Assembly (NCBI GenBank): GCA_017625435.1
Contig: JAGAKX010000049.1
Location: 1-48,452, forward strand
Origin: Clostridia bacterium
Lineage (GTDB): Bacteria; Bacillota; Clostridia; Oscillospirales; Acutalibacteraceae
Reading direction: 5' to 3'
Length of the DNA: 48,452 nucleotides
The notes under the pieces are model-generated. The model was not told the origin of the DNA and made no database searches. It saw only the letters and a list, made by a program, of their open reading frames with translations. The position numbers were made by a program, and so were the translations under genes. Positions 24,494 through 34,113 of the stretch are shown one piece after another. Numbering within the stretch: the first letter of the stretch is position 1; every line of letters starts with the position of its first letter.

Positions 24494-27400
24494 TTAACCG
24501 CCGAAAAGTCCTCTGAAGAATTCTACAATGCTTCTGAAGAAGTTTTTGAGCTTTTCAAAGAATGAAAGCTTGACTGTTCCGTCGTTCTGTTCGGGGTCTT
24601 CGGGCTCGAAGCCGAGGTCAGGACGCTCGGAAGCTATAACGGTGTAGTTTTCTTTGATGTTCTTGATTCTGTAAACGCCGTCAGTATCTCTTTCAAACTG
24701 TGTTGCATTAAGAGTTACGAAGTGAGGCTCTGTAAGAAGGAATTCGAGAGTATCGCCTTCCTTACATACGATGTTGATGCTTTCGTATGTCTGACCTGCA
24801 ATGATGTATGTTGAGGAGGACTTATTGAACATAACAACATAAGTCTTTACGTCGTCCTTTACAAGATCCTCATCGCTTGTGCAGGTTACCGTAATTGAGC
24901 CCGCTGCGTAGCCGTCAGACATTGCGGTAATAACTGCTGTGCCTGCGGTTGAACCGAATACTACAAGTCCGTTTGCATTAACTGTTGCAACTGCGGGGTT
25001 GCTTGTTGTCCACTTTACAATCTTATTGGATGCGTTTTCGGGCATTATTGTAGCATAAAGCTGAACTGCTTCGCCGGGAAGTCTTGTTGTGGAAACGCCT
25101 GCTGCGGAAACTACGATGTAATCGGTAGTTACGGGAGCAACGCTTACAAGACAGAATGCCTTATGTTTGCCGTCCTTTGACTGAACGCGAATAAGTGTTT
25201 CACCGGCACTTATGCCGACAATCTTACCGTTTTCATTGACTGTAGCAATATTCTGGTTGAGAGATACCCATTCAACGTCCTTGCTTGTGGCTGTTGAGGG
25301 GGAGATAATTGCAGTAACATTTGTGCTGTCGTCAATATCAATAAATATTGAAGAATGGTCAATTCTGAGTCCCTGAATCTTTGTATAAACATCAAAGATT
25401 GCAGTATAAGTAACATCACCTGTTACGATTGTAACTTCGGGTGACCATCCGAGGAAGGTGAAATCATATTCGTTTGTGGAAGGTCTTACGGGAGGATTGG
25501 ATGCGGAGAAGGGACACTCTACAGACTGACCGTAGGTGTATGTCTGCTCATAAATTCTTCCGTCAACATCCCACTTTACAGTATAGATTCTTTCAACAGC
25601 TCTGAATACTGCTTCGTAGGTTGCATTTCCTGTTACAACAGGGATTTCTGCTATTTCATCGCCGTTTACTGTAAGCCACTTGCCTGTGAATTCATAGGAA
25701 TTGTTAAAGTCGGGGGACTTATAGGGAGTACCGTCAAATGAAGGCTGAGCACCGTGGTACCACTTTGTTGTTCTTGTAACATCGCCTGCAATCCAGGTGA
25801 TTGTGAACACCTCAAGCTCCCAGACTGCGGTAAGTGTTGCGTTACCGTAAGTGCCGGAAAGAGCCATACCGCCGTCATATACGCTGTCCTTAAGCCAGCT
25901 GCCGCCACCGGCTGAAACCTTCCAGCCCTTGAATGTTGCACCGGGTCTTGTGGGAATTTCAAGATACTTATCTGAGGTAATGTCGTAGTAGAAGCTTTCT
26001 ACCTCGCTGCCGCCGTTGGAGTTAAATCTGAGGAAGTACTGAATAGGAGTATAAACTGCATTGATTGTAACGTCGTGTGCAGGCATTGTTACGGGAATTT
26101 CTTCCTGCCACTTTGCGGTGTAGCCTGCCTTTGAAACAGGAGCATAAGAAACGATATATTCACCGTATCTTACTTCTACCGTCTGCGTAACATCACCGCT
26201 TACCCAGTTGAGCTTATATGTCTTTGCAGACCATACGGGCTCAATTGTAACATTACCGTACATACCGAGAAGTGACTTGTCTGTAGCTACGGTATCACCC
26301 ATCATCCAGCTGCTGCCTGCATCTGCAGTAAGAACAAGCCAGCCTGTAAGGTCATAGCCTTCCTTGGTAAGAGGAGCAATTATGCTGTTGCTTTCGATTG
26401 TATATTCAGTCTTGGTTTCAACGCTGTCATTCTTGACGGTCAGAGTGTACTTTGTTGCCGTCCATACAGCCTCGAAGCTTACCTCACCCCAATGTCCTGC
26501 ATAGGATTCTGCAGTATAGATTTCATTGTATACCCACATTGCACTTTCGGTCTTTGTGACTCTCCAGCCCATGAAGGTATAGCCTGCTTTTTCGGGCTGA
26601 GGCATAACAAGGGGAGTGTTTTTGTTTCTGTTATAGGTAACAATTGTCTGACCTGCATATTTGCCGCCCTTGAGATCGAAGCTTGCCTGATAATCCTTGA
26701 CTCTCTCACGGATTGTTGCAGTATATGTCTTCGTATAGGTTTCGGGAGTTGCGTCAGCGGGGATTTGTTCGATGCCGGCATCGCCCCAGTTCAAAATTTC
26801 ACGGGTATAGCCGTCCTGGTCTGCAAGCTTATTTGTTCCGGGATATGAGGGTGTGTCTTCTGCTACCCAGTAGGTTTCGTATGATGCACTTTCAACCTTC
26901 CAGATAATCTTGATTGCATTATCTTTATTAACCGTTGTGAAATCTGCGGTATAAACAACGTCACCTGTTACAATTGTGTCATTATCAAGCTTTTTTGTTA
27001 CAGGACCGTCATCAGTCTCAATAACATATGACCAGCCTGCAAAGCGGTAGAATACGTTTGTATCTGCAGAGGTCTTTTCGGGAGTACCGTTCGGGAATAC
27101 GGGATGCTCACCGTACTTATAGGTTTCGGAAACAACGGTTTCGACTGTGCCTGCAGCATCGCTTGCAAGATATTTCCAGGTTACGGAATAAACTCTGAGA
27201 TTGCTCTTGAACTGAGCAGTATAAGTTGCATCGCCTGTAACGGGCTCAACAGAGGGAGTCCAGCCGATGAATTCATAGGAGTACTGCTGATCCTGTGCCT
27301 TCACGGGAGTGCCGTTGAATACAGGATTTTCGCCGTAAGCTACATGTGTTGTTGTGGTTTCTCCGTCAACAACCCAGTTGATGCTATAGTAATGAGCAGC

Positions 27401-30400
27401 CCACTGTGCGGTAAGTGTTATATCACCGTACTTACCCTTAAGCTCTGTGCTGTCATCAGCAAAGCTGTTAAGTGACCAGTTACCGTCAGCTGTTGTTACT
27501 TTCCAGCCGCCGAAGTCGTAGCCTGTCTTTACGGGCTTGGGAAGGAAATCTGCGGATTCGGTTGTATAGAGCATATCTGCGATAGGCTCGCCGCCGTCAG
27601 TAATAAATGTAATTTTATATTCATTTACCTCATATACAGCTTTAAGAGTTACGTTACCGTAGAATCTGCCGGCATCAATATCGCCTGCTTCAAATTCATC
27701 ACCGATTGACCAACCGCCGCAGTCGGCAGAATCGGCAATAGTAAGCACTTCCCAACCGATAAAGGTATAACCGGGCTTGGAGTGAGAATTAAGCTTGAAG
27801 CTGTCCGTAAATCTGTAAATTACGGGTGAGCCGATAGCCGTAACACCGTCGGAATCAACATAGTTGATAGTATATGTCTTTGCGTCCCAAAGGGGAGTGA
27901 AGGTTACATTACCGTATTTGTGTGTAAAGGTTGCACCTGCTTTGTATACTTCGGGATGCCAGTTGCCTATGTTTTCGCTGAGCTGCCAGCCCACGAAGTT
28001 CTGTCCGGGAGCAGAAGCCGAGGGAAGAGTAATTGTTTCTTCATAAGTATATGTTTTGTTATGCTCGGGGAATCTTATAAACTGCAAATTGTAAACGGTT
28101 GCTTCCCAGACTGCTCTGAGGGTTATGTCACCGTAATAACCTGAGGGAAGAGCATTTGTAACATAAGCATTCTCGCTTTCAAGCTCTGCCTTATACTCGC
28201 CCCAGCTGCCTGATGATACAGAGATTGACCAGCCCTTGAAGGTGTATCCTGTCTTAACGGGAGTTTCGTTAAGGTATGTTGATGCAGTTGTTTTGTATCC
28301 GAGAACCTTATTTGTAACACCTTCGCCGCCGTTCAGGTCAAGCGTTACGTTATAGGGTGTTTCTGTCCAGACAGCTATAAGAGTTACATTACCCCACAAG
28401 CCGGAAAGTACGGTTGAGCCTGCTGCGTAGATGTCACCCTTCTGCCATGAGCCTACGGTTTCGGCAACTCGCCATCCTCCGAAGGTCCAACCGCTTCTTG
28501 TTGAGGTGGGGAATGTCTTGGTATCGTCGATTTTATACTTTTCAGAGCCTACTTCAGAACCGCTGTTGGCATTGAAGGTAATCTCATATTCATGCTTTAC
28601 GAAATGGGGCTTAACTCTTACATTACCGACCTTTCCTCCGTCAAAATATGTAAGACCTGTGTCATTGTCGTAATCGTAGATTTCACCTGTAACCCAGTCA
28701 GGTGTGTCGCCTTCAAAGCTGCTCCAGCTGTCAACAACTTCCCAACCGACAAAATCATAACCGTTCTTGCTGGCAACACCGTCAATTGTGCCGCCTTCCT
28801 TGAAGGTATAGCCGTAGCCGTTGGGGCTTATGCTGAAGAATTCGTCTTCACCGAGAAGGATTTCAATTTCGTATTCCTTATCCGAATAATCTGCAATAAA
28901 CTTTACATCGCCGTGCATTCCTGCAGGTATTGAAGTATATACTCTGCCTGTAACCCAGTTGCCCTCAGAGGAAACAACTCGCCAGCCGTTAAAACGCTGT
29001 CCGGGAGGTGTGAGAATGGGAAGCTGTCTTACAGTTTCTACGTTATAGAAATAATCGCTGTCGCTTGAAGAGGGTCTGTCTTCACGGTTTTCGTCATCAT
29101 CCATATCGAAGGATATTGTATATTCTATGGGAGTAAAGTGAGGTGTAAGCATTATGATATTGCCGTATCTGCCTGCAAACTGTGCACTTATCATAGCGGT
29201 TGTATATCTGTCAGCTGCTGCAGAAGAGGTTGCAACCGTAATTCTGTCATTGAAATTCCAGTTGGAAATTGCATCAAATTCCTTAACCTCATAGTAGCCG
29301 TCAAAGTTATAATAATCCTTTTCAAGCCAATTGGGAATTGCCTGTGCGCTGTTGATTGCACCGTTGGAGTATGATGAGAATACGTCTCCTGTTTTAGTAT
29401 CAACCACACCGTCAGCATTAATGTCTATGCCGATTGTATATGTAACAGGCTTCCAGTTTGCGGTAAGGTGAATATTACCGTAATGTCCAAGCACGGAAAG
29501 ATTTTCATTTTCATTGCCGTACGGACCGCCTGCAGTCCAACCGAAGCTATCGTCGGTAGCCTCACGCTCACTTTCGGTTAAAGTCCATCCGGTAAACTGA
29601 TATCCGGGACGTGTGGGCACGGGGATTTCGTCCGTTGTATCAATTCTGTAGGTCTTATATCGGCTGTTATCCGCAATGAAAAGATTCTTGTCTGTTACGG
29701 GATATTCCGTACTGTCACCGAAATCGTATTCGATTTGATAAAGTGTGGGAGTCCAATCAGGAGTAAGGAAAAGTGTTCCGCCCTTTGAAGCACCGAAGCC
29801 GACTGCACCCGTGCTCTTGTTGGCTGAATCGTAGGGATTTCCGGGATGAGTTTTTCCGAGCCATCCGGTATGCGTATAACCGTTACGGAGATAGCCGTAC
29901 TTTGTTACAGTCTGATCGCCTGAGGTGTTTATATGCGATGAAGAATAACCGCCCTCATAATAGTAGTCTGAGGAACAACTGTCGATATACTCAGCAAAGG
30001 TTGCAAATTTTTCGGGATTCACACCGTTTCTTGCAAGCGCATCAGCAAAAACAAGCTTTGAATATACATACAGGGTATTGGAAATTGAGTTATCTTCGCC
30101 ACAGTTGTTATTATATCCGGCGTTAGAACCATAAACCTTTTCCGTTGCAATAGGTCCGTCAACCTTAATTCCATTATCATTGTAAGTGCCTGCTAATTTA
30201 TAAGCATTTCTGAAATTTGCAGCATCAATAAAAGCTGTATTGTTAGCATCTTCTCTGGTACCTTTATAATAGAAATGTCCGCCGAATATATGTGCAGCAT
30301 TAGCATCACTTGTAGAATGAACATTGCTCAATGTAAGATAAACGTCGTCATCATGGTCTGATTCATAGCCGGTTACACCTGTCACTTCCGATTTGACATC

Positions 30401-31384
30401 AAAAATATACAAGTTAGGAGACTGACATTTTATTGCAGTAGCAATATATGTGTTGTCTTCGTTGGGGTTGTCTGCTCGTTTATTTGCAGCAGAAGCGTTG
30501 GTAATATTAATATTTCCGCCATAAATTTCAGCAGACTTACAAGACATGATATTAAGTGCAATCGCAACAAGATAAGAGGTATCTGTTCTTCTGAACACAA
30601 TATCCGAGCCAGCTTCCACTGAGCCGCCATACATTTTGAATATCGCATCAAGACCCTCAACTGTAACAGCAAAAGCAGATGCATTGGCACCATTCTTTGA
30701 GCCACCGCTCGTTCCACTTGTATTTTTCATTGCAGAATAAGACTTAAGCGTAAAGTTACTGTTTGTGTCAGCAGCGTTTTCACCTAGGATAAGCGTACCT
30801 GCACATCTTATAAGGCTCGACGATGTCTGATGGCTGGTAGTGGTACCATTGGTTGTGTTTGTAAGACTTGTTGAAACAGTCATTCTTGCATCAACATTAG
30901 AAGAGTTTACAATCTGGAATATTCCTTCTTCTGCAACGGTAAACATTGAATGAGAAACACTGTCTGCGGCTGCATGCCATGCGCCATCCACAGCATTTTC
31001 ACTAGGAAGCTGAACATCGAAGTGCTGCTTATCGTCATAATCACCGCTTCTCACAAACTCAAACGAAATATCGTTTCCGTTAAAGTCAAAGATAACCTGA
31101 CCGGTAATTGCAGAGAACTTGTTTACAGCTCCGCCACCATTGCCGTTTATGTTATTGGTTATGGTTTTTGTAAGCTTGATTCTGTAGACATTTGAAGGAT
31201 CAGAGTTTGCTTTGACAATGGCTTTTTCTATTGCCTCATAAGAGTCACAAAGCATCTCAACCTCTGCGGCAGAAGCCGTAAGGTCAGCCTCGGGCACAAT
31301 GAGACCTACCGAAATTGTTGTGAACAACATAATAACGGTAAGAAGCACTGAGAGAGCCTTCGTTGTCATTGCGTGTTTTTTCAT
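24494..31384 (-). CDS. Giant secreted InlB-repeat/BIG2 protein
   Basis: 2296 residues. A signal peptide starts MKKHAMTTKALSVLLTVIML. About 45-500 is Asn/Ser/Thr-rich with short strands (VIFDFNGNDISFEF, AIFKMYGGSVEAGSD, AEIYGGNINITNAS) and looks like a right-handed beta-helix. From about 505 to 1995 come about 19 repeats of roughly 75 residues recognised by GYxFxGW, such as GYQFTGWTL, GYTFKGWSI and GYDFGGWKV, with GNVTLxAVW between them: InlB B/Flg_new repeats. Two BIG2 Ig-like domains follow (VEWVSLNQNIATVNENGKI, VKWTTSNPAVATVNANGLV). The end has an acidic linker and an amphipathic tail, FFEKLKNFFRSIVEFFRGLF then GG. No LPxTG or dockerin is present. Likely a cell-surface adhesin. The start ATG has AAGGAG upstream. 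Confidence 0.92.
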   Translation of the reverse strand: MKKHAMTTKALSVLLTVIMLFTTISVGLIVPEADLTASAAEVEMLCDSYEAIEKAIVKANSDPSNVYRIKLTKTITNNINGNGGGAVNKFSAITGQVIFDFNGNDISFEFVRSGDYDDKQHFDVQLPSENAVDGAWHAAADSVSHSMFTVAEEGIFQIVNSSNVDARMTVSTSLTNTTNGTTTSHQTSSSLIRCAGTLILGENAADTNSNFTLKSYSAMKNTSGTSGGSKNGANASAFAVTVEGLDAIFKMYGGSVEAGSDIVFRRTDTSYLVAIALNIMSCKSAEIYGGNINITNASAANKRADNPNEDNTYIATAIKCQSPNLYIFDVKSEVTGVTGYESDHDDDVYLTLSNVHSTSDANAAHIFGGHFYYKGTREDANNTAFIDAANFRNAYKLAGTYNDNGIKVDGPIATEKVYGSNAGYNNNCGEDNSISNTLYVYSKLVFADALARNGVNPEKFATFAEYIDSCSSDYYYEGGYSSSHINTSGDQTVTKYGYLRNGYTHTGWLGKTHPGNPYDSANKSTGAVGFGASKGGTLFLTPDWTPTLYQIEYDFGDSTEYPVTDKNLFIADNSRYKTYRIDTTDEIPVPTRPGYQFTGWTLTESEREATDDSFGWTAGGPYGNENENLSVLGHYGNIHLTANWKPVTYTIGIDINADGVVDTKTGDVFSSYSNGAINSAQAIPNWLEKDYYNFDGYYEVKEFDAISNWNFNDRITVATSSAAADRYTTAMISAQFAGRYGNIIMLTPHFTPIEYTISFDMDDDENREDRPSSSDSDYFYNVETVRQLPILTPPGQRFNGWRVVSSEGNWVTGRVYTSIPAGMHGDVKFIADYSDKEYEIEILLGEDEFFSISPNGYGYTFKEGGTIDGVASKNGYDFVGWEVVDSWSSFEGDTPDWVTGEIYDYDNDTGLTYFDGGKVGNVRVKPHFVKHEYEITFNANSGSEVGSEKYKIDDTKTFPTSTRSGWTFGGWRVAETVGSWQKGDIYAAGSTVLSGLWGNVTLIAVWTETPYNVTLDLNGGEGVTNKVLGYKTTASTYLNETPVKTGYTFKGWSISVSSGSWGEYKAELESENAYVTNALPSGYYGDITLRAVWEATVYNLQFIRFPEHNKTYTYEETITLPSASAPGQNFVGWQLSENIGNWHPEVYKAGATFTHKYGNVTFTPLWDAKTYTINYVDSDGVTAIGSPVIYRFTDSFKLNSHSKPGYTFIGWEVLTIADSADCGGWSIGDEFEAGDIDAGRFYGNVTLKAVYEVNEYKITFITDGGEPIADMLYTTESADFLPKPVKTGYDFGGWKVTTADGNWSLNSFADDSTELKGKYGDITLTAQWAAHYYSINWVVDGETTTTHVAYGENPVFNGTPVKAQDQQYSYEFIGWTPSVEPVTGDATYTAQFKSNLRVYSVTWKYLASDAAGTVETVVSETYKYGEHPVFPNGTPEKTSADTNVFYRFAGWSYVIETDDGPVTKKLDNDTIVTGDVVYTADFTTVNKDNAIKIIWKVESASYETYWVAEDTPSYPGTNKLADQDGYTREILNWGDAGIEQIPADATPETYTKTYTATIRERVKDYQASFDLKGGKYAGQTIVTYNRNKNTPLVMPQPEKAGYTFMGWRVTKTESAMWVYNEIYTAESYAGHWGEVSFEAVWTATKYTLTVKNDSVETKTEYTIESNSIIAPLTKEGYDLTGWLVLTADAGSSWMMGDTVATDKSLLGMYGNVTIEPVWSAKTYKLNWVSGDVTQTVEVRYGEYIVSYAPVSKAGYTAKWQEEIPVTMPAHDVTINAVYTPIQYFLRFNSNGGSEVESFYYDITSDKYLEIPTRPGATFKGWKVSAGGGSWLKDSVYDGGMALSGTYGNATLTAVWELEVFTITWIAGDVTRTTKWYHGAQPSFDGTPYKSPDFNNSYEFTGKWLTVNGDEIAEIPVVTGNATYEAVFRAVERIYTVKWDVDGRIYEQTYTYGQSVECPFSASNPPVRPSTNEYDFTFLGWSPEVTIVTGDVTYTAIFDVYTKIQGLRIDHSSIFIDIDDSTNVTAIISPSTATSKDVEWVSLNQNIATVNENGKIVGISAGETLIRVQSKDGKHKAFCLVSVAPVTTDYIVVSAAGVSTTRLPGEAVQLYATIMPENASNKIVKWTTSNPAVATVNANGLVVFGSTAGTAVITAMSDGYAAGSITVTCTSDEDLVKDDVKTYVVMFNKSSSTYIIAGQTYESINIVCKEGDTLEFLLTEPHFVTLNATQFERDTDGVYRIKNIKENYTVIASERPDLGFEPEDPEQNDGTVKLSFFEKLKNFFRSIVEFFRGLFGG

Positions 31385-31606
31385 AGTTTTCTCTCCTTTT
31401 CCTGCCCCCGTTCCTTCAGGAAAACCGGGTGCAAAGATAGAATTATACTTATACATTCTCGATTTTACCACACAAAAACGGAAATTTCAATTATTATATA
31501 TAAATTTACGTATAAAAATAAGAGAGAAATATTTAGTAAAAATCACAACAAACCATAATTTGGCGGTAACCGCTGAAAATTCAGATTTCGGAATTTGCGA
31601 AGCATT

Positions 31607-31623
31607 CCTCCGACCTCCGAATT
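31607..31623 (-). repeat. GGTCGGAG-type repeat fragment
   Basis: On the minus strand AATTCGGAGGTCGGAGG, related to the tandem GAGGTCG at 5526-5546. It lies between the coat-protein gene hairpin and the giant protein's upstream region; the remaining AT-rich 31385-31600 stretch holds presumably the giant gene's promoter but none I would assign. Confidence 0.5.
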
Positions 31624-31626
31624 ATC

Positions 31627-31657
31627 ATAGCCTGCAGGGAAATACCCTGCAGGCTAT
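31627..31657 (-). terminator. Stem-loop after the coat-protein gene
   Basis: A perfect 13-bp stem ATAGCCTGCAGGG / CCCTGCAGGCTAT with a 5-base loop, 3 bases after the stop codon. The T-run is weak, so it may be a stabilising hairpin or a terminator. Confidence 0.65.
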
Positions 31658-31659
31658 AA

Positions 31660-32109
31660 TCAGTACATTCCGTTTGCAGACATATAGTCATATATCATTT
31701 TTCCGTGGGTCTGCTCTTCCTTCTGGATATGATTCAGAAAGGTTCTGACATTCTGGTCACGGAATTCGAAGGCGGCTGTATCATATAAATGGGAGACCTG
31801 CTTTTCCCCGGACAGTACATCGGTACATAAATACATATCGGCAGTCTTTTCGGGACACAGCATTGCCTTATATTTTGCCGTAAATGAGGGTAAAGGCTTT
31901 TCCTCACAGTTGACGGGAGGGACGGTCCCCATCCCTATCTGCTCAAGGGAATTAAGGTGCTCCGTTTCCGCATTTTTCAGGTCCTCAAAGAGGTTTTTCA
32001 GCTGTTCGTCGTGAGCGCTTTCAGAGTGTCTTTTGTACTTTTCAATACACAGCTTTTCGTGGCTTTTAAGCTCCTCTAACCAGGTTCTTTCTTTTTCTGT
32101 AAAATCCAT
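31660..32109 (-). CDS. CotF-like spore coat/ferritin-like protein
   Basis: 149 residues, nearly all helical. LKSHEKLCIEKYKRHSESAH, LKNLFEDLKNAETEHLNSLE and HIQKEEQTHGKMIYDYMSAN give the repeated helices with Glu and His of the CotF/ferritin-like spore coat family. It would be placed on or in the spore coat, or be a vestige of it, in a spore-forming or formerly spore-forming Clostridium relative. The start has AAAGGAG upstream. Confidence 0.8.
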   Translation of the reverse strand: MDFTEKERTWLEELKSHEKLCIEKYKRHSESAHDEQLKNLFEDLKNAETEHLNSLEQIGMGTVPPVNCEEKPLPSFTAKYKAMLCPEKTADMYLCTDVLSGEKQVSHLYDTAAFEFRDQNVRTFLNHIQKEEQTHGKMIYDYMSANGMY

Positions 32110-32263
32110 TATTTTGTACTCCTTTCAGATTTCAGTCATATATATTGTGTGGCGATTTTGTCAATTTATACAAAAAATCTTGCAGTTAAAAAGAGAAATT
32201 ATGGGACTTTCCGAGTTTTCGGAATAAGCTCAGTTTTTGTAACTATTTGTAACCATTTTACTG

Positions 32264-32292
32264 TAGACAAATGCATTTTTTTGTTGTATTAT
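32264..32292 (+). promoter_or_regulatory. Sigma-A promoter of the 35-residue membrane protein
   Basis: TAGACA (32264-32269), 17-base spacer, TATTAT (32287-32292). The predicted leader carries two small hairpins, TGCGT/ACGCA (32292-32316) and TGCAC/GTGCA (32327-32342), the second just before the ribosome binding site. Confidence 0.7.
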
Positions 32293-32358
32293 GCGTGAGG
32301 TCTTATGAACTACGCACAATTATTTTTGCACTCTTTTGTGCAGAACGGAGATAAATTT

Positions 32359-32466
32359 ATGAAACGCTTCATACGGTCGAACAGATGGGAAATAGTGTCC
32401 GCTGCCGTAATTTCCGGTGTATTCACCGCTTCGGTAGTTATCGCTATGACGGTTTCGGCATTTTAA
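32359..32466 (+). CDS. Very small single-span membrane protein (35 aa)
   Basis: The product has a basic start, MKRFIRSNRW, and one hydrophobic helix, VSAAVISGVFTASVVIAMTV, ending SAF. GGAG lies 8 bases before the ATG. It has its own promoter (32264-32292), two small leader hairpins and a strong terminator behind it, so it is a complete unit. An in-frame ATG at 32305 would give 53 residues, but the predicted RNA start leaves no room for its ribosome site. Function unknown. The size and shape are those of regulatory membrane peptides or of type I toxins, and neither can be chosen here. Confidence 0.6.
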   Translation: MKRFIRSNRWEIVSAAVISGVFTASVVIAMTVSAF

Positions 32467-32494
32467 GCAAATCTGAACAGACAGAACAGAGAAG

Positions 32495-32532
32495 GGGCTG
32501 TAAAAAACTATCGTTTTTTTACAGCCCTTTTT
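32495..32532 (+). terminator. Strong terminator of the small membrane protein
   Basis: A long GGGCTGTAAAAAA / TTTTTTACAGCCC stem followed by five Ts. Confidence 0.88.
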
Positions 32533-32582
32533 CATAGCTTTATGCCGTCTTCGCTTTTTTTACATCCCCCTTTCTGTTTTTA

Positions 32583-32611
32583 TTGACATTGTTTTCCTTT
32601 AATGTTAATAT
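32583..32611 (+). promoter_or_regulatory. Consensus sigma-A promoter of the GH5 gene
   Basis: TTGACA (32583-32588), exactly 17 bases, TAATAT (32606-32611). The leader to the ATG at 32650 is about 30 bases. Confidence 0.82.
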
Positions 32612-32649
32612 TATTATGAATAATATTTTTTTTGTTCGAGGTGCTTACT

Positions 32650-34113
32650 ATGAATACAATATCAGTAGCAGGCAAAAGGCTCATAGACGATAACGGAAGA
32701 GAACGTATTTTTAACGGCATTAACTTCGTGTATAAGGGCGTTGAAAAGGACGAGGACGGAGTTATCAGATATAAAACCGACCTTACAGAGGATGTACTGA
32801 AGGCTCTCAGAGCAAAGGGTATAAACATTATAAGACTGGGGCTTACATGGGCAGGAATTGAGCCCGAGCCCGGCATATACAACACAGGATATCTTGACGG
32901 ATACAAGGAAGTTCTTAAGCTCTGCGACAAGCACGGAATGTACGTTTTTGTTGACTGGCATCAGGACCTTTTCAGCTGGTTCTGTATGTCTGCAGGCGAC
33001 GGTGCACCCGAATGGGCCTGTCTTCATACAAAAAAGCAGAAAGACCAGCTTCTTATATGGGCTGAGGGCTATTTCTTCCACAAGGATATACATAAAGCCT
33101 TTGACGACTTCTGGAACAACAGAGAGTTTGAAGGAAGAGGACTTCGCGACCGTTTCTGCGATATGCTGACATTTACTGCGGATTACCTCAGTGACTGCAG
33201 GTGCATTATGGGTTACGACGTATTCAACGAGCCCTTCCCCGGTACTCCCGGAGGAAAAATGTTCCGTACTGTTGTAAAAAACGGTGTGGGCACACTTCTT
33301 TTTAACAAGCGCATTGACAGAAAGAAGCTCATAAAGGATGCTCTTTCAAAGGAAGTTATGGAGATGCTTTCCGTTGCCGACGACAAAAAGGTTTACAAGA
33401 ATTTTCTCAGCAAAACTAAGGACCTTATGTTTGAATTCGACACAAAAAGATATTATCCCTTCCTTGTAGCTGCGTCAGAAGCTATAAGAAAGGTTGACAA
33501 AACAGGCATTATCTTTTCCGAAAACTGTTATTTCTCAAATATGGGAATTCCCTGCTCGGTTCCGAGAATTGTTTACAAGGACGGCACCCGCGAGGAAAAC
33601 CACGTTTTCTCTCCCCACGGCTATGACATAACCGTTGACACTCCCCTCACCAATTATGCAAGTCCCCACAGAATCGACTTTATTTTTGATGAACACAAGA
33701 GAACACAGGAGAGAATGGATGTTCCCGTGCTTGTAGGTGAATGGGGCGGTATGGTCCCCGGAAGCGACGAGTATCCCGCACTTGAGCATCTTATTGAGAA
33801 ATTTGACAAAAACAAATGGAGCCACACCTACTGGCACTATTTCGTCGGCTTTGAAAACAGCGGGATAATGAATGTTATCTGCCGTCCCCTTCCCATTGCC
33901 GTTGCAGGTGAAATAAAGGGCTATTCCTACGACAGAAAAAACAAGGAATTCACCCTTACTTATTCGGGCTCAAGCACAATAAAGGCACCCACCCTTATTT
34001 ATCTTCCCTCTGAGCCGAAAAAGGTATATTCCACAAAGGGCTGGAAGTATAAGGACAATGTGCTGTCCGTGTATGCCGGCAAGGGCGAATGTGCAGTTAA
34101 GGTTGAGCTGTAA
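32650..34113 (+). CDS. GH5 family glycoside hydrolase, endoglycoceramidase-like
   Basis: 487 residues. The TIM-barrel motifs are GINIIRLGLTWAGIEPEPG, VFVDWHQDLFS, GYDVFNEPF (acid/base Glu) and VLVGEWGG (nucleophile Glu). The overall pattern, including a large C-terminal beta domain (about 410-487), recalls endoglycoceramidases and relatives of GH5 that cleave glycans from lipids. There is no signal peptide, so the protein should be cytoplasmic, which is unusual for this group. GAGGTG lies before the ATG at 32650. DUF1294 begins at its stop codon; sufC follows. Confidence 0.87.
   Translation: MNTISVAGKRLIDDNGRERIFNGINFVYKGVEKDEDGVIRYKTDLTEDVLKALRAKGINIIRLGLTWAGIEPEPGIYNTGYLDGYKEVLKLCDKHGMYVFVDWHQDLFSWFCMSAGDGAPEWACLHTKKQKDQLLIWAEGYFFHKDIHKAFDDFWNNREFEGRGLRDRFCDMLTFTADYLSDCRCIMGYDVFNEPFPGTPGGKMFRTVVKNGVGTLLFNKRIDRKKLIKDALSKEVMEMLSVADDKKVYKNFLSKTKDLMFEFDTKRYYPFLVAASEAIRKVDKTGIIFSENCYFSNMGIPCSVPRIVYKDGTREENHVFSPHGYDITVDTPLTNYASPHRIDFIFDEHKRTQERMDVPVLVGEWGGMVPGSDEYPALEHLIEKFDKNKWSHTYWHYFVGFENSGIMNVICRPLPIAVAGEIKGYSYDRKNKEFTLTYSGSSTIKAPTLIYLPSEPKKVYSTKGWKYKDNVLSVYAGKGECAVKVEL

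Noticed and set aside
32305..32466. 53-residue form of the small membrane protein
   Set aside because: The predicted transcript start lies about 6 bases before that ATG, which leaves no ribosome site on the RNA.
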